The translations under genes were made by a program, and so were the position numbers. The notes under the pieces were generated by a model. That model saw only the letters and a list, made by a program, of their open reading frames with translations, was not told the DNA's origin and did not search any database. Positions 1 to 11,599 of a DNA stretch of 64,000 bases are shown here, piece after piece (positions within the stretch are counted from its first letter, which is position 1; every line of letters begins with the position of its first letter). Where the stretch lies: contig OZ024857.1 in assembly GCA_964017155.1 (NCBI GenBank), forward strand, positions 42,147,716-42,211,715, given 5' to 3'. This stretch comes from Oasisia sp. SBJ-2009. Taxonomy: Eukaryota; Annelida; Polychaeta; Sabellida; Siboglinidae.

Positions 1-2290
1 AGAACGCACTAATTGACTGTCGCGTTGAACATGACAGTTGCTACAAACAAATGACTTAAGCGTTCGATCGAAAGCATGGATTTGTCGAATTTTAAGTGCA
101 GTTGTAGTGGTAATGCAGTTCTCACGGTTTTCAGTACAAGACCAACTTCACGTGTTTACGGATGGTTCGTTTAGGGTCGGGTGCAGCGGATCGTATGATA
201 TTCAGCAAACGATACACATTTGACGCTCTATGTGGTTTGACAGTTGGTCTCGAATGAGCTGCACATGTTGCAGTTTGGGGAGTCATCAGACATTGGGATA
301 TACAATTAGACGCCAAAAAGAGAGCCACGACTGCTACAGACAATTGCTTTAAGGTAGGCTATGTGTGTAATGTTGTTTTAGAACGGCAACTGTTGGTAGT
401 ACATTACATTAGTTGCCATGTGGTACATGCAGTGTCGACATTCTGTATCGCTAACATGCATAGTCAAACCAGCAAGGCATTACGGAAGACAAACATTATC
501 ATCATTATGCATAACTGTTAGCATCGTTCTACTGTGAATATAATTACACAGATAATACATTTCTCATTAATCAAAACATTACTTGGCAACATAGTTTATA
601 TGTAATGAATGGATCCACTTGCTGATTTGCGTCGTTGTAAATCGTAGGTAAGCATTGTATTTATTTATCAAAGAAAATAACTAATAATGTTTTAATCCAC
701 CTGTGTTTATTATTTTAAATTATGAATTCTCGTATACCAAGGCGAGTTATATTATTCACTGTAGGGTGTACTGTATTATGTATCTGCGTTTAAAAATAAT
801 GCCTTATTTAATTTTATGAAGGAGGAAATGTCGCCGACGCCATATTGTTGCCCAACTTCCGCTATAGAACCATGAATCTGGTTAAGTCTACATTAATAAT
901 TATAGTTATGCATGTTAACATGTTTTATGTATTATATGATATAGCATGACATATAAGCGAAGTTGTAATGTAATGCTACAAAATAAATAACGTCAGATAT
1001 ATCAGCTTACGTGTTTTACAAGTTGACACCACAATTTCACCAGCTAAGGCTCGGCATGGGTTTATAAGCAAACAAAATGGCTACCTTCTGCAACTGAGTG
1101 TTCCGACCGCACGTGGCGGAAGGGGTTACCAGTGACGCTCATCCTATGGAGGTCACAACCGGTGCGGCGAACCGGGGTTTGGGCCAGGTAATTTCCCTCC
1201 CATAGGAACACTTCCGGCGGAAGTCGGTCAGTTGTGAGGGAGTAAGGATTGTGACCAACCGTGCCAGGGAACGTTATGAGGAGCAACCGATGAGGTACCC
1301 CTGGCCGAACTAGTTACATTAGATTGTACTACAGGCTATATACCCAGTGTCTCCCACTTCCTCATTCCCTCTCTTTTGTTTTTCAAAGTTTTTTTCTTGT
1401 AGGAAACAGTTATACTCGCAACAGCACATTGACTTATTTTAAGGTATATTGTAAATGTTTTAACAGCTTTAATCGTACACAACTCAGCCTCACGGTAAGC
1501 TTTAGTTAATTTGTTGTACGTACGTAAATATTATTGAAAGATATAAAAATGCTTGAACTCTCTTACATTTCAAATGTGGAACGTCCACGCCTAAGTATAC
1601 GTCGCCTTGTATGTAACTACAAGGGGACGTACCTAATTATATGTTGGAATTATATTATGTTGTATTAAAAAATATTTATTTTAATATCTGTTGATATATT
1701 TCATGATTTTTTTCATTCTATAGTAATAATTATTATATTTTTCGTATATCGCGCTTATCCAAATAACTGTTTTGGCTGGAATTATAATTGTAAAAGAATT
1801 AATACCATGCATAAAATCATCAATATTTTATTGATAGTAAATTTTTAAGATACAATCATTTCTACTATACAAAATAAACTACATTGTCTTTAGTCATCAA
1901 TAAGTAAATAAATATAACTATGGTATCTTAATAATAGTACATTGAATGTATGAATAAATAACTGCGATCATTCATTGTTAAGATACCTTTAAAAATGAGT
2001 TTGCATAAGTTTACACATGTATAATATTACCTAGAATAACCTTTGGTTATAATCTTTTCTTTGATATATTCATTATTATTATTAATATTGTTTCTTAATA
2101 ATTAAGAAACACAGTTAATACAAATACCCAGTCAGTATAATCGTGTACATTACCAACCTTTCATACGTGTACATAACACCTGCATCAACAAAACAACTAT
2201 TAAATACACATAACAAAAATGTCGAACATACTTTGAACTTGCATAGTTTTCTTTTTATTATATATAATGTAGGATTATACATACTTTATT
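1..2290. other. Anonymous AT-rich DNA
   Basis: No coding signal is convincing. A GC-richer block at about 1060-1310, repeated at 21254-21505, stands out from its AT-rich surroundings and is well conserved between the two copies, but the frames crossing it are short and resemble no family known to me. It could be a relic promoter or exon. Confidence 0.4.
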
Positions 2291-2295
2291 CATTA

Positions 2296-2440
2296 TTACA
2301 CACACACCACACGGACACACACACCCCACACACCCCACAGACACACACACAGACACACAGACACACACACACGCCCGCACACACAAGCCCGCACACACAC
2401 GCCCGCAAACACACGCCCGCACACGCACGCCCGCACACCT
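2296..2440. repeat. Compound (CA)n microsatellite
   Basis: Runs of CACA interrupted by CGCC and CAGA motifs. The copy 2 counterpart at 22430-22550 has a different internal arrangement, so the tract has changed length since duplication. Confidence 0.9.
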
Positions 2441-2442
2441 AG

Positions 2443-2539
2443 CGAGTATTTTATTGAAGATAACGAACTAGAGGACATTTTGTATAGTGTTAGACGATGC
2501 TACATGTTCTGGTTTAATAATCATAACTCATGCTTGTAG
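2443..2539 (+). CDS. Possible short exon, acidic peptide
   Basis: After an AG at the end of the CA-rich tract an open frame reads SEYFIEDNELEDIL, then VRRCYMFWFNNHN, and stops at 2537-2539. Copy 2 (22551-22647) keeps the frame with one Tyr-to-Asp difference. The composition looks more protein-like than its surroundings, and the (CA)n tract sits where an acceptor would be. I do not recognise the family, and chance is a real alternative. Confidence 0.2.
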
Positions 2540-3019
2540 GAAACAGTTATACTCGTTTTGTAATTTTTCTGGCAAAAACAATCTTTGAAATTAGGTGTTG
2601 GGCAGCTATAATGACGTGATATGAAGAGTTCAAAACCACAACTAGCAGTCTTGTCCATAAAAATGAGTTGGTGCATGCTTTTACAGATCGTGTACTAATT
2701 ATTATGTATTCCTGTCAGTTCATGTACCTGTATATTAATTTTCTAATAATACAGTTGTGTCATAATACAGTTGTGACTGATTGCAGTCAGAATACTGTGT
2801 TTTAATGCAAAAGCACTGCTAAATGTTTCTCTAAACCAATTGTTTTTACTTGTACAGTTTAGGGTAATGTCGGTTCAGTGTTGTGTGTGGTAGGTTCATA
2901 CCCTGCTGGTGTTCTTTGTGCAAACACTACATGTTGTGTGCACACACATTGATTCCATTTCATCAGTTCAGGTGGTATTGTGATATCTTAGAAATGTATT
3001 AACTGTAGTCAAACTTATA

Positions 3020-3095
<76 letters not shown>

Positions 3096-3125
3096 GTGTG
3101 TGTGTGTGTGTGAGTGAGTGAGTGA

Positions 3126-3181
<56 letters not shown>

Positions 3182-3233
3182 TTGTGTGGGTGTGTGGGTG
3201 TGTGTGTGGTGTGTGGTGTGTGTGTGAGAGTGA

Positions 3234-3295
<62 letters not shown>
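3020..3295. repeat. (TG)n microsatellite
   Basis: Long TG tract with short GAGT and GGGTG interruptions. The apparent His-Thr-rich open frames on the minus strand are artefacts of the dinucleotide. Confidence 0.95.
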
Positions 3296-3298
<3 letters not shown>

Positions 3299-3299
3299 C

Positions 3300-4960
3300 A
3301 GGAATATGAACTTCGTCTTGATAAATGTTGCCAAACAAAGAGGGATTAATATACAACGTCAGAGTTCTGCCAAGTCATGAAGTTAAATACAACAATCATA
3401 ACTCTTGTTGAGATCAGCTTAGAATATGTTGAGGACTGCAGTAATGATATTAAGAAGTCAAGGGGTATGTAAGGCCCATATCCCAGTGTTGCAATGTTGT
3501 ACGCGTTTAATGAACTGTATCAACAAAGTAATGTTTGCCATTAATGAAATGTTTGGACAATTATGTTTCAGTAAACTTGAATCTTTTTTCCAAGGGAGTG
3601 GAATTGTTTTTGTGAAAATAACATGTGAACGTTCACAGCAGAGAGGTTAGAGAATAAATATGAAACTATATAGTAATATGATACGGTTGATCTAATTTCT
3701 TAGTTGCTCTGTAACATATAAATAAGAAAAATCCATATAAATGAAACCATGACCATACATTCTGAAATCCCTTCCACCTTTATATAAAACCGACATTTGT
3801 ATAATTCTTACTTCACTACGCCCACTCATTCTTCTAGCCATACATTTATTTTTGGGATCTAAATTGCCTTGGGAATGGAACATAGCAACAGGAGGTCATG
3901 TTTATTAAGTAATCGTTTTTATGGGTTCAACACACATTAATGTTGTACTTTTACACAAAAACCTATATTACTAGTCACTACTCAACCCCTGGCACATACA
4001 CATATTGTGCACAGATAGGCATTAGCATTCTGCATTTGTTAACATAAATTGATATTAAGGATAAAATAGCAGAAGTTCAAGAAGTTTTCAGAAGTGCCCA
4101 ATTTCTAAAATCGATTGATTGATGGTGACCTTGGATTAATGCAAACTACACCAGTTCGCAACTCTACGACAGGAATAATCGTAACGGGGAGATGCAGGGC
4201 TTTCTAATTATGTAAAATTTAAGTGTGTGTGGGGGTGGTGTAAAAATCGATCTGTTAGAGAGATCTGCCACTCCCCTAATATATCAGTTACACATATGTA
4301 AAGCTGGACCAGGAAAGAAATAACCACTAACTCTTGCACTTCGATATATCTGATAATTTATTTAACAAGACATTTGCCACAGTGGCAACAACCGATGGAC
4401 AAACAAACAAACTTATCCTCATGACATGTATAGTTTGTTGTAAAAGTTCACATCATATAAACTAATAAAATGTATGCCATGAGAACACGCAATATTTGTA
4501 TATAACAATAACATGTAGGTAGGTGCATACTATACAATGAAGCAAGATGGACGGAAATTGAAACAAATAATGGTTACCTTAACATTTAAGATAAAATTAC
4601 TACATATGACTGATCATAACAATTGTGTTACAAGAAATCAAAACAACATCACAATTATAAAAGCATGGAAGTTATAATGTATACAGTGTACCAAGCTTTA
4701 TCATAAACTTACGACGTATACAAAGCATATAATAAACTAAGCAATAAATAATAAACTAGTGAATGAAAAAGTGATACCATCATAAAGATGGTAGTCGTTC
4801 ATACATTTTACCACATTAAAGAGTCAGAAATTAAAATGTATACTAAAATACTGCTGCACTGATCCTGATGATAAATAAGTTGAGCTTCTATAAAACAGTT
4901 TGTCTCGCATGCACAGTTATGTAAAATATAAAATAAAAATAAAAATTATGTGGAAGTATA
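3300..4960. other. Non-coding AT-rich DNA
   Basis: No exon, RNA gene or element is recognised here. The same sequence is present at about 23355-25000 with few substitutions. Confidence 0.5.
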
Positions 4961-4967
4961 CAATACT

Positions 4968-5090
4968 ATAAGTGGAAGTATGCAAAACTATCAGTGGAAG
5001 TATAGAATACTGTCAGCGGAAGTATATATAATACTATCAGTATACAATACTATCAGTGGAAATACACAATACTACATTCAATGTATTCTG
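4968..5090. repeat. Short minisatellite, about 25 bp unit
   Basis: Imperfect repeats of AGTGGAAGTATACAATACT with small changes, about five units. The copy 2 counterpart is at about 25010-25130. Confidence 0.7.
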
Positions 5091-5438
5091 TTGGTGCTAC
5101 ACAACTTTGGTTGAGGGTCAGAGTTCCATTTGTAGACTCACTTTTGAATATTCAAAGAAACAGTAGGTCCATTACAAAAGATCACAGTACAGACCCTCAG
5201 TCTCAATGACCCCTCCCCGGCATATACCTCTGGAATTATGCAATTTTTTTTCAGAATAAATTCATAATCAAAACTTGTAATTTACATCAGTTTGCATAGA
5301 CCAGTGGCACTTCTTGGCAACATATTGGTCATAATGTATCAGGTACAGACACGAAAACTAACTAGTTTTAAGCTATTTCATTTACATGTAATTCATATGA
5401 TTAATACGGCATTCGGCAGATGTTCTTAAATTTACCCG

Positions 5439-5609
5439 ATGCGATTCAGCCCTTCTGCTGAAACAGTAAACTTGGTGAGAGATGCCATCTACTTCCGTCC
5501 ACATGACCAACTTGGTTGTCGATTCACGACGATGGACCCTTTTCAGCAATGTTTGATGCACTCCCGGCTGAGTGCAGCCTCCGACTGCTGTGACGATTCG
5601 GTGAGTATG
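5439..5609 (+). CDS. Possible exon with good splice donor
   Basis: An open frame starts at an ATG at 5439 and runs about 55 codons to a consensus donor (GATTCG followed by GTGAGTATG, about 5600). Key stretches are NLVRDAIYFRPHDQLG and MDPFQQCLMHSRLS. Copy 2 (25495-25665) preserves it with a Cys-to-Tyr change. The minus strand is also open here, so the coding strand is uncertain. No family is recognised. Confidence 0.25.
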
Positions 5610-5617
5610 CTCGCTTT

Positions 5618-5672
5618 GGATATGCCCCCTCACTTGGATATGCCCCCTCACTTGGATACGCCCCCTCACTGG
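5618..5672. repeat. 18-bp tandem repeat
   Basis: Three units of GGATATGCCCCCTCACTT in copy 1 against two at 25673-25709 in copy 2: a single-unit length change between the copies. Confidence 0.85.
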
Positions 5673-5769
5673 TCAGTCTGTCTGTGTCCTGTTGACCACA
5701 GAAGGGTAGCGAATCAGACAAGAGGTCATCATGGCATCAGTTTGGAACGCTATGCCAACTATTTTCACT

Positions 5770-6317
5770 TCTAAAACTTTACTTTGATCTTCTAAGGCAT
5801 CTGTAAAGATGCTTATTTAATTCACGGAAGCATTTTTGCTGTAATTTATTAAATATTTAGTTTTAATTAATTAATTAATTTCTAAGTGTTATAACTGAAT
5901 GAACTGCTTTAATGTATTTATTTTGCACTATAATTTGTTATTATAAACGAATGTCATTAAATTATGTATTTATATAGTTACATGTTTTCTTATTTCGTAT
6001 TATATTTTATGTTAAGTACTAAATTGCTGTGGATATGGAACTATACAAAATAAATATTATTAATTCACATCACAAATCGTGTTTCTAGTTCATAGTGTAT
6101 GAACGGATTAAAGTGGCTTCCTTGATTAAATCCAATTTTTTTGGTGTTCAAATATAAATATGTAATCTAAATAAATGTATTTAATATATGTCAGTGATTT
6201 AATGCTCTAAAGTCTTCCGGGTTTTTGAGAGAATAAGGAAGCCAACAACAGGAAATAGGACAATCACGTCGTGATGCAAGAATATTTGAATTGAATATTC
6301 TGCAGCAATTAAATAAG
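5770..6317. other. Non-coding AT-rich flank of the transposon insertion
   Basis: Nothing coding is visible. The counterpart at 25810-26355 reads straight through the insertion point of the element at 6320. Confidence 0.5.
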
Positions 6318-6329
6318 TACCCAGATAGC

Positions 6330-6545
6330 CACCTATATCGGCACGATATCGGCTGCATCTCGGCAATCTCGGGCCTATCTCTCCTATGTCGGGCCGATAT
6401 CGGTGCGATGTTGGCTATACTGGCTGTACGCACTATGCAGCCGACATCGGGCCAATATCGTTCCGATGTTGGCAATACTGGCAGTATGTAGGCACCTATG
6501 CAGCCGACATCGGACCGAGATCGGCCCAAGATAAGCCATGTCGTT
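6330..6545. repeat. Left subterminal palindromic repeats
   Basis: About 20 half-sites such as CCGATATCGG, CCGACATCGG and CCGAGATCGG, spaced at about one helical turn or multiples of it. They resemble the arrays near the right end. In other DNA transposons such arrays bind the transposase; that role here is inference. Confidence 0.7.
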
Positions 6546-7029
6546 ATATGCAGCAAGGGTTTGGCAGTAAATATAATGTTGTTATCCTTTATAAATGTGA
6601 ACGTATGCAAAGCTAATTTAATACATATAGCATTAATTGTGGTGAATGTATAATTAGTAGAGAATTTGGGCGAGTTTAGATGTGTTTATTTTTTATTAAA
6701 TGTTTCCAATATTTTGTGCGCCACTATAATCAGATTGTCCCGCCGTCCGTCATAGGGCCTACTAAAACACAACCAAGGGTGTACCTACATAATATTCCCT
6801 GCACGTAAGTGTTTTTAAAAACAATTTTTTTTTATAAAAAAAAACTCTTCTAAGAAAATAATCTTTAGAAGAAACAGTTTGAACATCCAAAGAAATTCCA
6901 GTCTGTGAAAATATATTCAAAACAAAATTAGTATATTTTGTAACAAAACTATACCAAAACATGTCTTCTCACAGTTGAATATAGCTTGAACTGTCAATGA
7001 ACTCCAAGGTCCTTAAATTTAGCCTAGCC

Positions 7030-7160
7030 TGATGATACCCCATGGAGAGATCAGTGATTACAGCCCCAGTGACACCAATGCTAGTGATGTAACAGTAGTC
7101 CAGCTGGGGAGTCCAGCCTCCCAGGCCTGGAACTCTGGAGGTAGTGAGTGACCTTTGAGA
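7030..7160 (+). pseudogene. Candidate transposon-internal exon
   Basis: Within the TA-flanked element a plus-strand frame reads GEISDYSPSDTNASDVTV and continues VQLGSPASQAWNSGG before a donor-like GGTAGTGAGT at about 7139-7148. The acidic Ser-rich composition and GC-richer bases stand out. It could be part of the element's own protein or a captured host exon. No motif is recognised. Confidence 0.25.
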
Positions 7161-7317
7161 CTAGGTTCCATGCATCTTGACTGCACTGCCATAGAGGATT
7201 TAGAGAGAAGCACAGCTACAGCTAGTGGAGAAGGTACGTTTAATCATTTATTTTGTTGTAAATCCGTAAACCTTTGTACATTTCTAGATTAACAAATCAT
7301 TTGATTTATAATAAATA

Positions 7318-8264
7318 AGGAGAAAATCAATAGATTACATTCCACAACATTTTTAGGTGTAGTAATTGATTGCAAATTAAACTGGAAAAGTCACATTTTA
7401 TCAGTAAGATCTAAACTGTCAAAATGCTGTGCTATTATGTATAGAGCCAGTTCTTTGATTAACAAACATGGTATGCATATTTTGAACTATTCTCTTTTCA
7501 TGCCTTATATTATGTATTGTGCTGAAGTATGGGGTAACACATATGCTACAAATATTCATTGTTTAGTTTTATTACAGAAAAGAGTTACAAGATTAATTTG
7601 TGGTGCAAAAAGACTTGATCACACAAATTTACTCTTTCACAATGTACATATTCTTAAATTACCAGATCTTGTAAAGCTAAAAACTGCTATAATTATGTTT
7701 AAGGCATATCATTATATATTACCAATGAATGTACAAAAATTGTTCAAAATACATGACTCTCGATATTCATCCAGGTATAAATGCAAGTTCAAGCAAATCT
7801 ATGTACGTACTAACTTAAAAAGTATGTGCATTTATGTTACTGGAGTTAAACTTTGGAACTCCTTCGATAATTCACTGATTAGTTGTAAAAAAAATTCATC
7901 ATTTCAAAAAGTGTTATACAAATAGACTGTTGAATAATTATGTGTTAGAGTCCGAGATAATTTTTGCTAACATAAATTAGATAAAAACATAAACATTCAG
8001 TTTGTTTATTGTTGTAAAGATTTTGTTTTTTGTTTTTCTCTTCAACAAATGTCACAATGTCTTTGTTTATTAAATGCTGTATGGTTACACATATAAATAG
8101 CACATTCTATTGCATTGTTCAGATGCTATATGTATGAAATTATAAGGGTAAACATGATAAGTATTATACTTCTTTTACCCTTTTTTCAACAATTTATATT
8201 GTATTTTATGCACTGTATTTATAATGTAGTATTTGTTTGTTGAAATAAATTTCAATTCAATTCA
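7318..8264 (+). mobile_element. 5'-truncated LINE (CR1/L2/Daphne-like) nested in the DNA transposon
   Basis: A frame of about 200 codons (about 7322-7924) matches the C-terminal region of non-LTR reverse transcriptases: FLGVVIDCKLNWKSH, then YIMYCAEVWGNTY, LLQKRVTRLICGAKRLDHTN and a closing GVKLWNSFDNSL. A stop at 7923-7925 is followed by an AT-rich 3' UTR ending in short TTCAA tandem repeats (8252-8268), typical of CR1/L2-group 3' tails. The palm domain and endonuclease are absent because of 5' truncation. The remaining frame is intact, so insertion was fairly recent. Confidence 0.8.
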
Positions 8265-8633
8265 ATTTGTGGCATGAATTTATATGCGCACGCTTGATTC
8301 TGTGGAAGATTATATACATTTGTTTTTTATATAATTGTTTACAAAACTATATATATATATATATATATATAGTTTTGTTTAATTGTTTACAAAACGATAT
8401 ATATATATATATACATAGTTTTGTAAACTATATAATATATATATATATTCAATTTGTGGCATGAATTTATATGCGCACGCTTGATTCTGTGGCAGATTAT
8501 ATACATTTGTTTTTTATATTATTGTTTACAAAACTATATATATATATATATATAGTTTTGTAAACAATTATATAAAAAACAAATGTATATAATCTTCCAC
8601 AGAATCAAGCGTGCGCATATAAATTCATGCCAC

Positions 8634-8698
<65 letters not shown>

Positions 8699-8706
8699 TA
8701 CAAAAC

Positions 8707-8775
<69 letters not shown>

Positions 8776-8790
8776 TTGTAAACAATTATT
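8265..8790. repeat. Fold-back cluster with (TA)n tracts
   Basis: A module of about 80 bp (starting TTTGTGGCATGAATTTATAT and ending TTGTTTACAAAACTATATA) occurs three times: direct at 8265-8350 and 8452-8545, inverted at 8560-8645. Long (TA)n runs lie between and beyond them, to about 8772. The cluster can form a large cruciform. It may be a small fold-back element or the result of TA-tract rearrangement. Confidence 0.8.
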
Positions 8791-8861
8791 TTGTTGCTCA
8801 GTCTGTGATATTAGTTAAATATAGATGGTATCTAGCTTAATGTCTTTCATTTGAATTGCAG

Positions 8862-9059
8862 AAGACATCAGGAGAAATGAAGACACCTCGTAGGCCCTAC
8901 AGAAAACGCCATCCAGAAGTGTCTGTCCAAATGGTTCATGGGGCCCAAAGACTGGAATGGGGACAGGGCTAAGAGAAGAACCTCGGAAACTTTGCCACTG
9001 TGTGATGAAAATAAAACAAAATATGTCATTAAATTGCATTCTTTGTTACCTACTCATTA
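8862..9059 (+). pseudogene. Candidate C-terminal exon of the transposon protein
   Basis: An acceptor-like TTTGAATTGCAG ends at about 8861. One plus frame then reads TENAIQKCLSKWFMGPKDWN, GDRAKRRTSE and on to a stop at 9058. The pattern of an amphipathic helix followed by Trp, Asp-Arg and a basic tail recalls the C-terminal DUF4806-like domains found in some transposon-associated invertebrate proteins; this comparison is from memory and weak. A TGA lies in the same frame near the exon start, so it is decayed or starts later. Confidence 0.3.
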
Positions 9060-9107
9060 AGCCACACACAGCTAGTCTATAGTGTATCCAAGTAATATAG
9101 GCTATAA

Positions 9108-9620
9108 CGGTTTCATCTAGGCATACTGCCTAGATGAAACCGATATAGCCTAGATGCAACCGAGATTGCCGATCTCGATCCGATCTCGGGGATCTCACCG
9201 AGATCGGTCCGATCTCGGGGATCTCACCGATCTCGGTCCGATCTCGGGGATCTCAGCTGCATCTAGGCTATATCGGTTTCATCTAGGCAGTATGCCTAGC
9301 TGAAACCGAGATTGCCGATCTCGGTCCAATCTCGGTCCGATCTCGGGGATCTCACCGATCTCGGTCCGATCTCGGTCCGATCTCGGGGATCTCAGCTGCA
9401 TCTAGGCTATATCGGTTTCATCTAGGCATGCTATAGATGCAGCCGAGATCGGACCGAGATCGATCCCATGTGCAAAACCTAGATCGGGCCGATGTCGTCT
9501 ATCTCGGTTCGACATAGGGCCGAGATGCCCGAGATCGGGCCGATGTCGTATGCCGAGATCGGGCCGATGTCGGTGCCGAGATGGCCGAGATCGGGCCGAT
9601 ATTGGGCCAATATCGTTTGG
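9108..9620. repeat. Right subterminal palindromic repeats
   Basis: About 500 bp built from GATCTCGGTCC, GATCTCGGGGATCTC, TAGATGAAACCG and CCGAGATCGGGCCGATGTCG units, many self-complementary, in partly inverted order. The inner part (9108-9450) contains a larger repeated block with TATATCGGTTTCATCTAGGC. Far denser than the left array. Confidence 0.85.
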
Positions 9621-9631
9621 CTATCTGGGTA

Positions 9632-10173
9632 AGCAGTTTTTCAATTGATTTTATCAAAGCTACACTTTAAAATCACAGACACAAGCTTGCATGTGGTAAC
9701 GAATATTTTGTAGATTTGCTTTTCTGTAAAAATAACTGAACACGAGGTGAAAGCAAAATAGATTACAATCGAGTCCACCTTTGCACCACTGCACTATTAC
9801 GCCCCAGAATACCATGCTAAGATGTCATCACAAGCTGTCAGCTTGTCAGCACAACAAGCTGTCAGCATCACTCCCTTACCTGCATATCAAACTCTCCCGC
9901 CGGAGTCGGAGTTCGGGAGCGGTTCAACAGGACATCACTAGATGGCGTAGTAGGTCGATGTGAATCACCTTGGCATAGAACCTGTCGAGAAACAATGTCA
10001 TTATAGCAACAACTGTGTCGATTATGAACACAGTGTCGTCTAGCTGTTGAAACACCAACAATTTGACTCTCATACGTCAGCTTAAAGCAAATGTAACAGT
10101 TTTGCATTAAAACAATTACCAAGAAGACAATCAAATACACAGCCACCCCAAATAATGCTCCATGAAACATTAA
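9632..10173. other. Non-coding duplicated DNA
   Basis: Matches 26358-26816 and part of 27207-27290 in copy 2. Short frames here resemble nothing known, and no exon of the neighbouring gene is visible. Confidence 0.5.
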
Positions 10174-10838
10174 CCGATTGGCAGTCAAGTCGGGCATTGA
10201 CGGTCACCCCGAATCTCCTCAGGTTGGCCATAGCCGGCCAGCGAATACAGCACACCGTTTGAATTTGGTTTACGTGGTTCCATCTAGTGATTAAGAGAGG
10301 CAATAAATGCGACACCTATCTAGACATAGAACATTAATTTGTGGATATTTTCGTTTTCAAAAAATATTTACTGCATTTTTGAAAATGTGACAACAAACGT
10401 TTTTTTTTTTGACATTTTAAAATGCCCTCCAGCCAGGAAGTTGGCCACGTATACTGCTAAAAAGTGTAACATATTATAACAAATTATATACCAGTGTGTA
10501 GATAATTTAATGGTCTTTTAAATAAACACAAGTTGTAGAAGTAAAAAGCCAAGCATAAAACAATTACACCGCAATAAAGTATTTTTTTTACAAAAAAATT
10601 CAAAATGTCTTAGTGTCAATCAAGAAATGGTCAACATATCTTAAAGTTACAACACCAGTTTTGACACCAGTGTGTAGGTACGTTTATTATCTACAACATG
10701 CATAAAACATGCAATTGCGAGAATTGAATAATAAAGGCATTGGAGCAAAGAAAATGGGACAAGCAATATTTTAAACATCTATGTCAAATATTTAATAAGG
10801 CACAGGCTTCCCGTTAAAATTGGCTGAGTGCTATTGGG
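10174..10838. mobile_element. TTAA-flanked DNA element, 665 bp
   Basis: TTAA lies directly before (10170-10173) and after (10839-10842) a segment absent from copy 2, where the site reads ACATTAAATGAAAAC with one TTAA. Ends are CCGATTGGCA and, reading inward from the right, CCCAATAGCA: weak inverted similarity. TTAA duplication is characteristic of piggyBac and Kolobok elements. No coding capacity is seen, so it is a non-autonomous copy. Confidence 0.75.
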
Positions 10839-10965
10839 TTAAATGAAAACAATTGGCCCTATGATTTGAGAGCTTAGAGAAAAATAAAACCGAACGTGGC
10901 ATAACTGATGAGGAAACCATCTTTGTGGGACGGAACAAGGGAAAGGATGTGTAAAGCACTGAAGG

Positions 10966-11085
10966 TCAAGTGAAGGTCACCTGTTCAAGGTTATTCAGCT
11001 TCCGTTACAGCTGCTGGATGCTGTCATGTGACACCTGTCTCCGACTCTCCATCACCTCAGCGTGACGACTCATCTTCCGCTCAAG
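10966..11085 (-). pseudogene. CNTRL: Centriolin-like last exon, copy 1 (nonsense)
   Basis: Counterpart of 27411-27536. Reads LERKMSRHAEVMESRRQV, SHDSIQQL, then TAA at 11005-11007 where copy 2 has CAA. The stop removes the last 12-13 residues. Compared with copy 2 it also lacks a two-codon Leu-Glu repeat at the exon start. The acceptor (TTTGCTACAG) is intact. It lies in the orphan 3' fragment without upstream exons beyond 15390, so it is almost certainly non-functional. Confidence 0.75.
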
Positions 11086-11094
11086 CTGTAGCAA

Positions 11095-11300
11095 ACACTT
11101 ACGTTACAGTGTTACAGATGTAACACCTTTACATACACACTTTTGTGTAACACCCACTCCTGTGTGTGTTAAAGATAATCATGTTACAGACATACCCTTG
11201 TGCTACAGACACAGACACAAGACCCTTGTGTTACAGACACCCATGTGTTACAGACACAGGTGTTACAGACACACTTGTGTTACAGACACACTTGTAATAA
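11095..11300. repeat. Minisatellite, about 19 bp unit (short allele)
   Basis: Degenerate repeats of TTACAGACACACTTGTG in the last intron. Copy 2 has a much longer version at 27545-28090. Confidence 0.8.
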
Positions 11301-11599
11301 ATAAATAAACTGAGATAAATAATTAAGTAAGCTAAGATAAATAAATAATAAATATGCTAAGATAAATAAATAAAATTAGGGTGTAAAAATACAGTTTCAA
11401 ACAGAACAATTTAAAACCAGTCAATGCTATGAAATATAAACCAGTGCCATCAAGGCATTTAATACAAACGAAATAGATAAGTTTTGAGTTGTTTCAGGAA
11501 AGTTGCCAATGTTCCAGTTGACCACTTCACATATGTTTCTACCCAAAAGTTGCACCATTGTGTCAGTGACATCTCTGAGACGTTGACAGAACTAGTCAC

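Larger units (their letters stand above)
6320..9629. mobile_element. TA-flanked DNA transposon, 3.31 kb, with palindromic subterminal arrays
   Basis: The element starts CCCAGATAGCC and ends GGCTATCTGGG, a perfect 11-bp terminal inverted repeat, and is flanked by TA on both sides (6318-6319, 9630-9631). Copy 2 shows the unoccupied site AATAAGTAAGCAG with a single TA at 26356-26357, so borders and TA target duplication are fixed. Inside each end are dense short palindromic motifs. The middle holds two plus-strand exon-like segments, a nested LINE 3' fragment and a fold-back. TA duplication is known from Tc1/mariner and ISL2EU-type elements, but no transposase domain is recognised, so the superfamily is open. 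Confidence 0.88.

Noticed and set aside
5439..5774. Full plus-strand gene of 111 codons
   Set aside because: The frame after the donor-like site runs into an 18-bp tandem repeat; at most the first part could be an exon.
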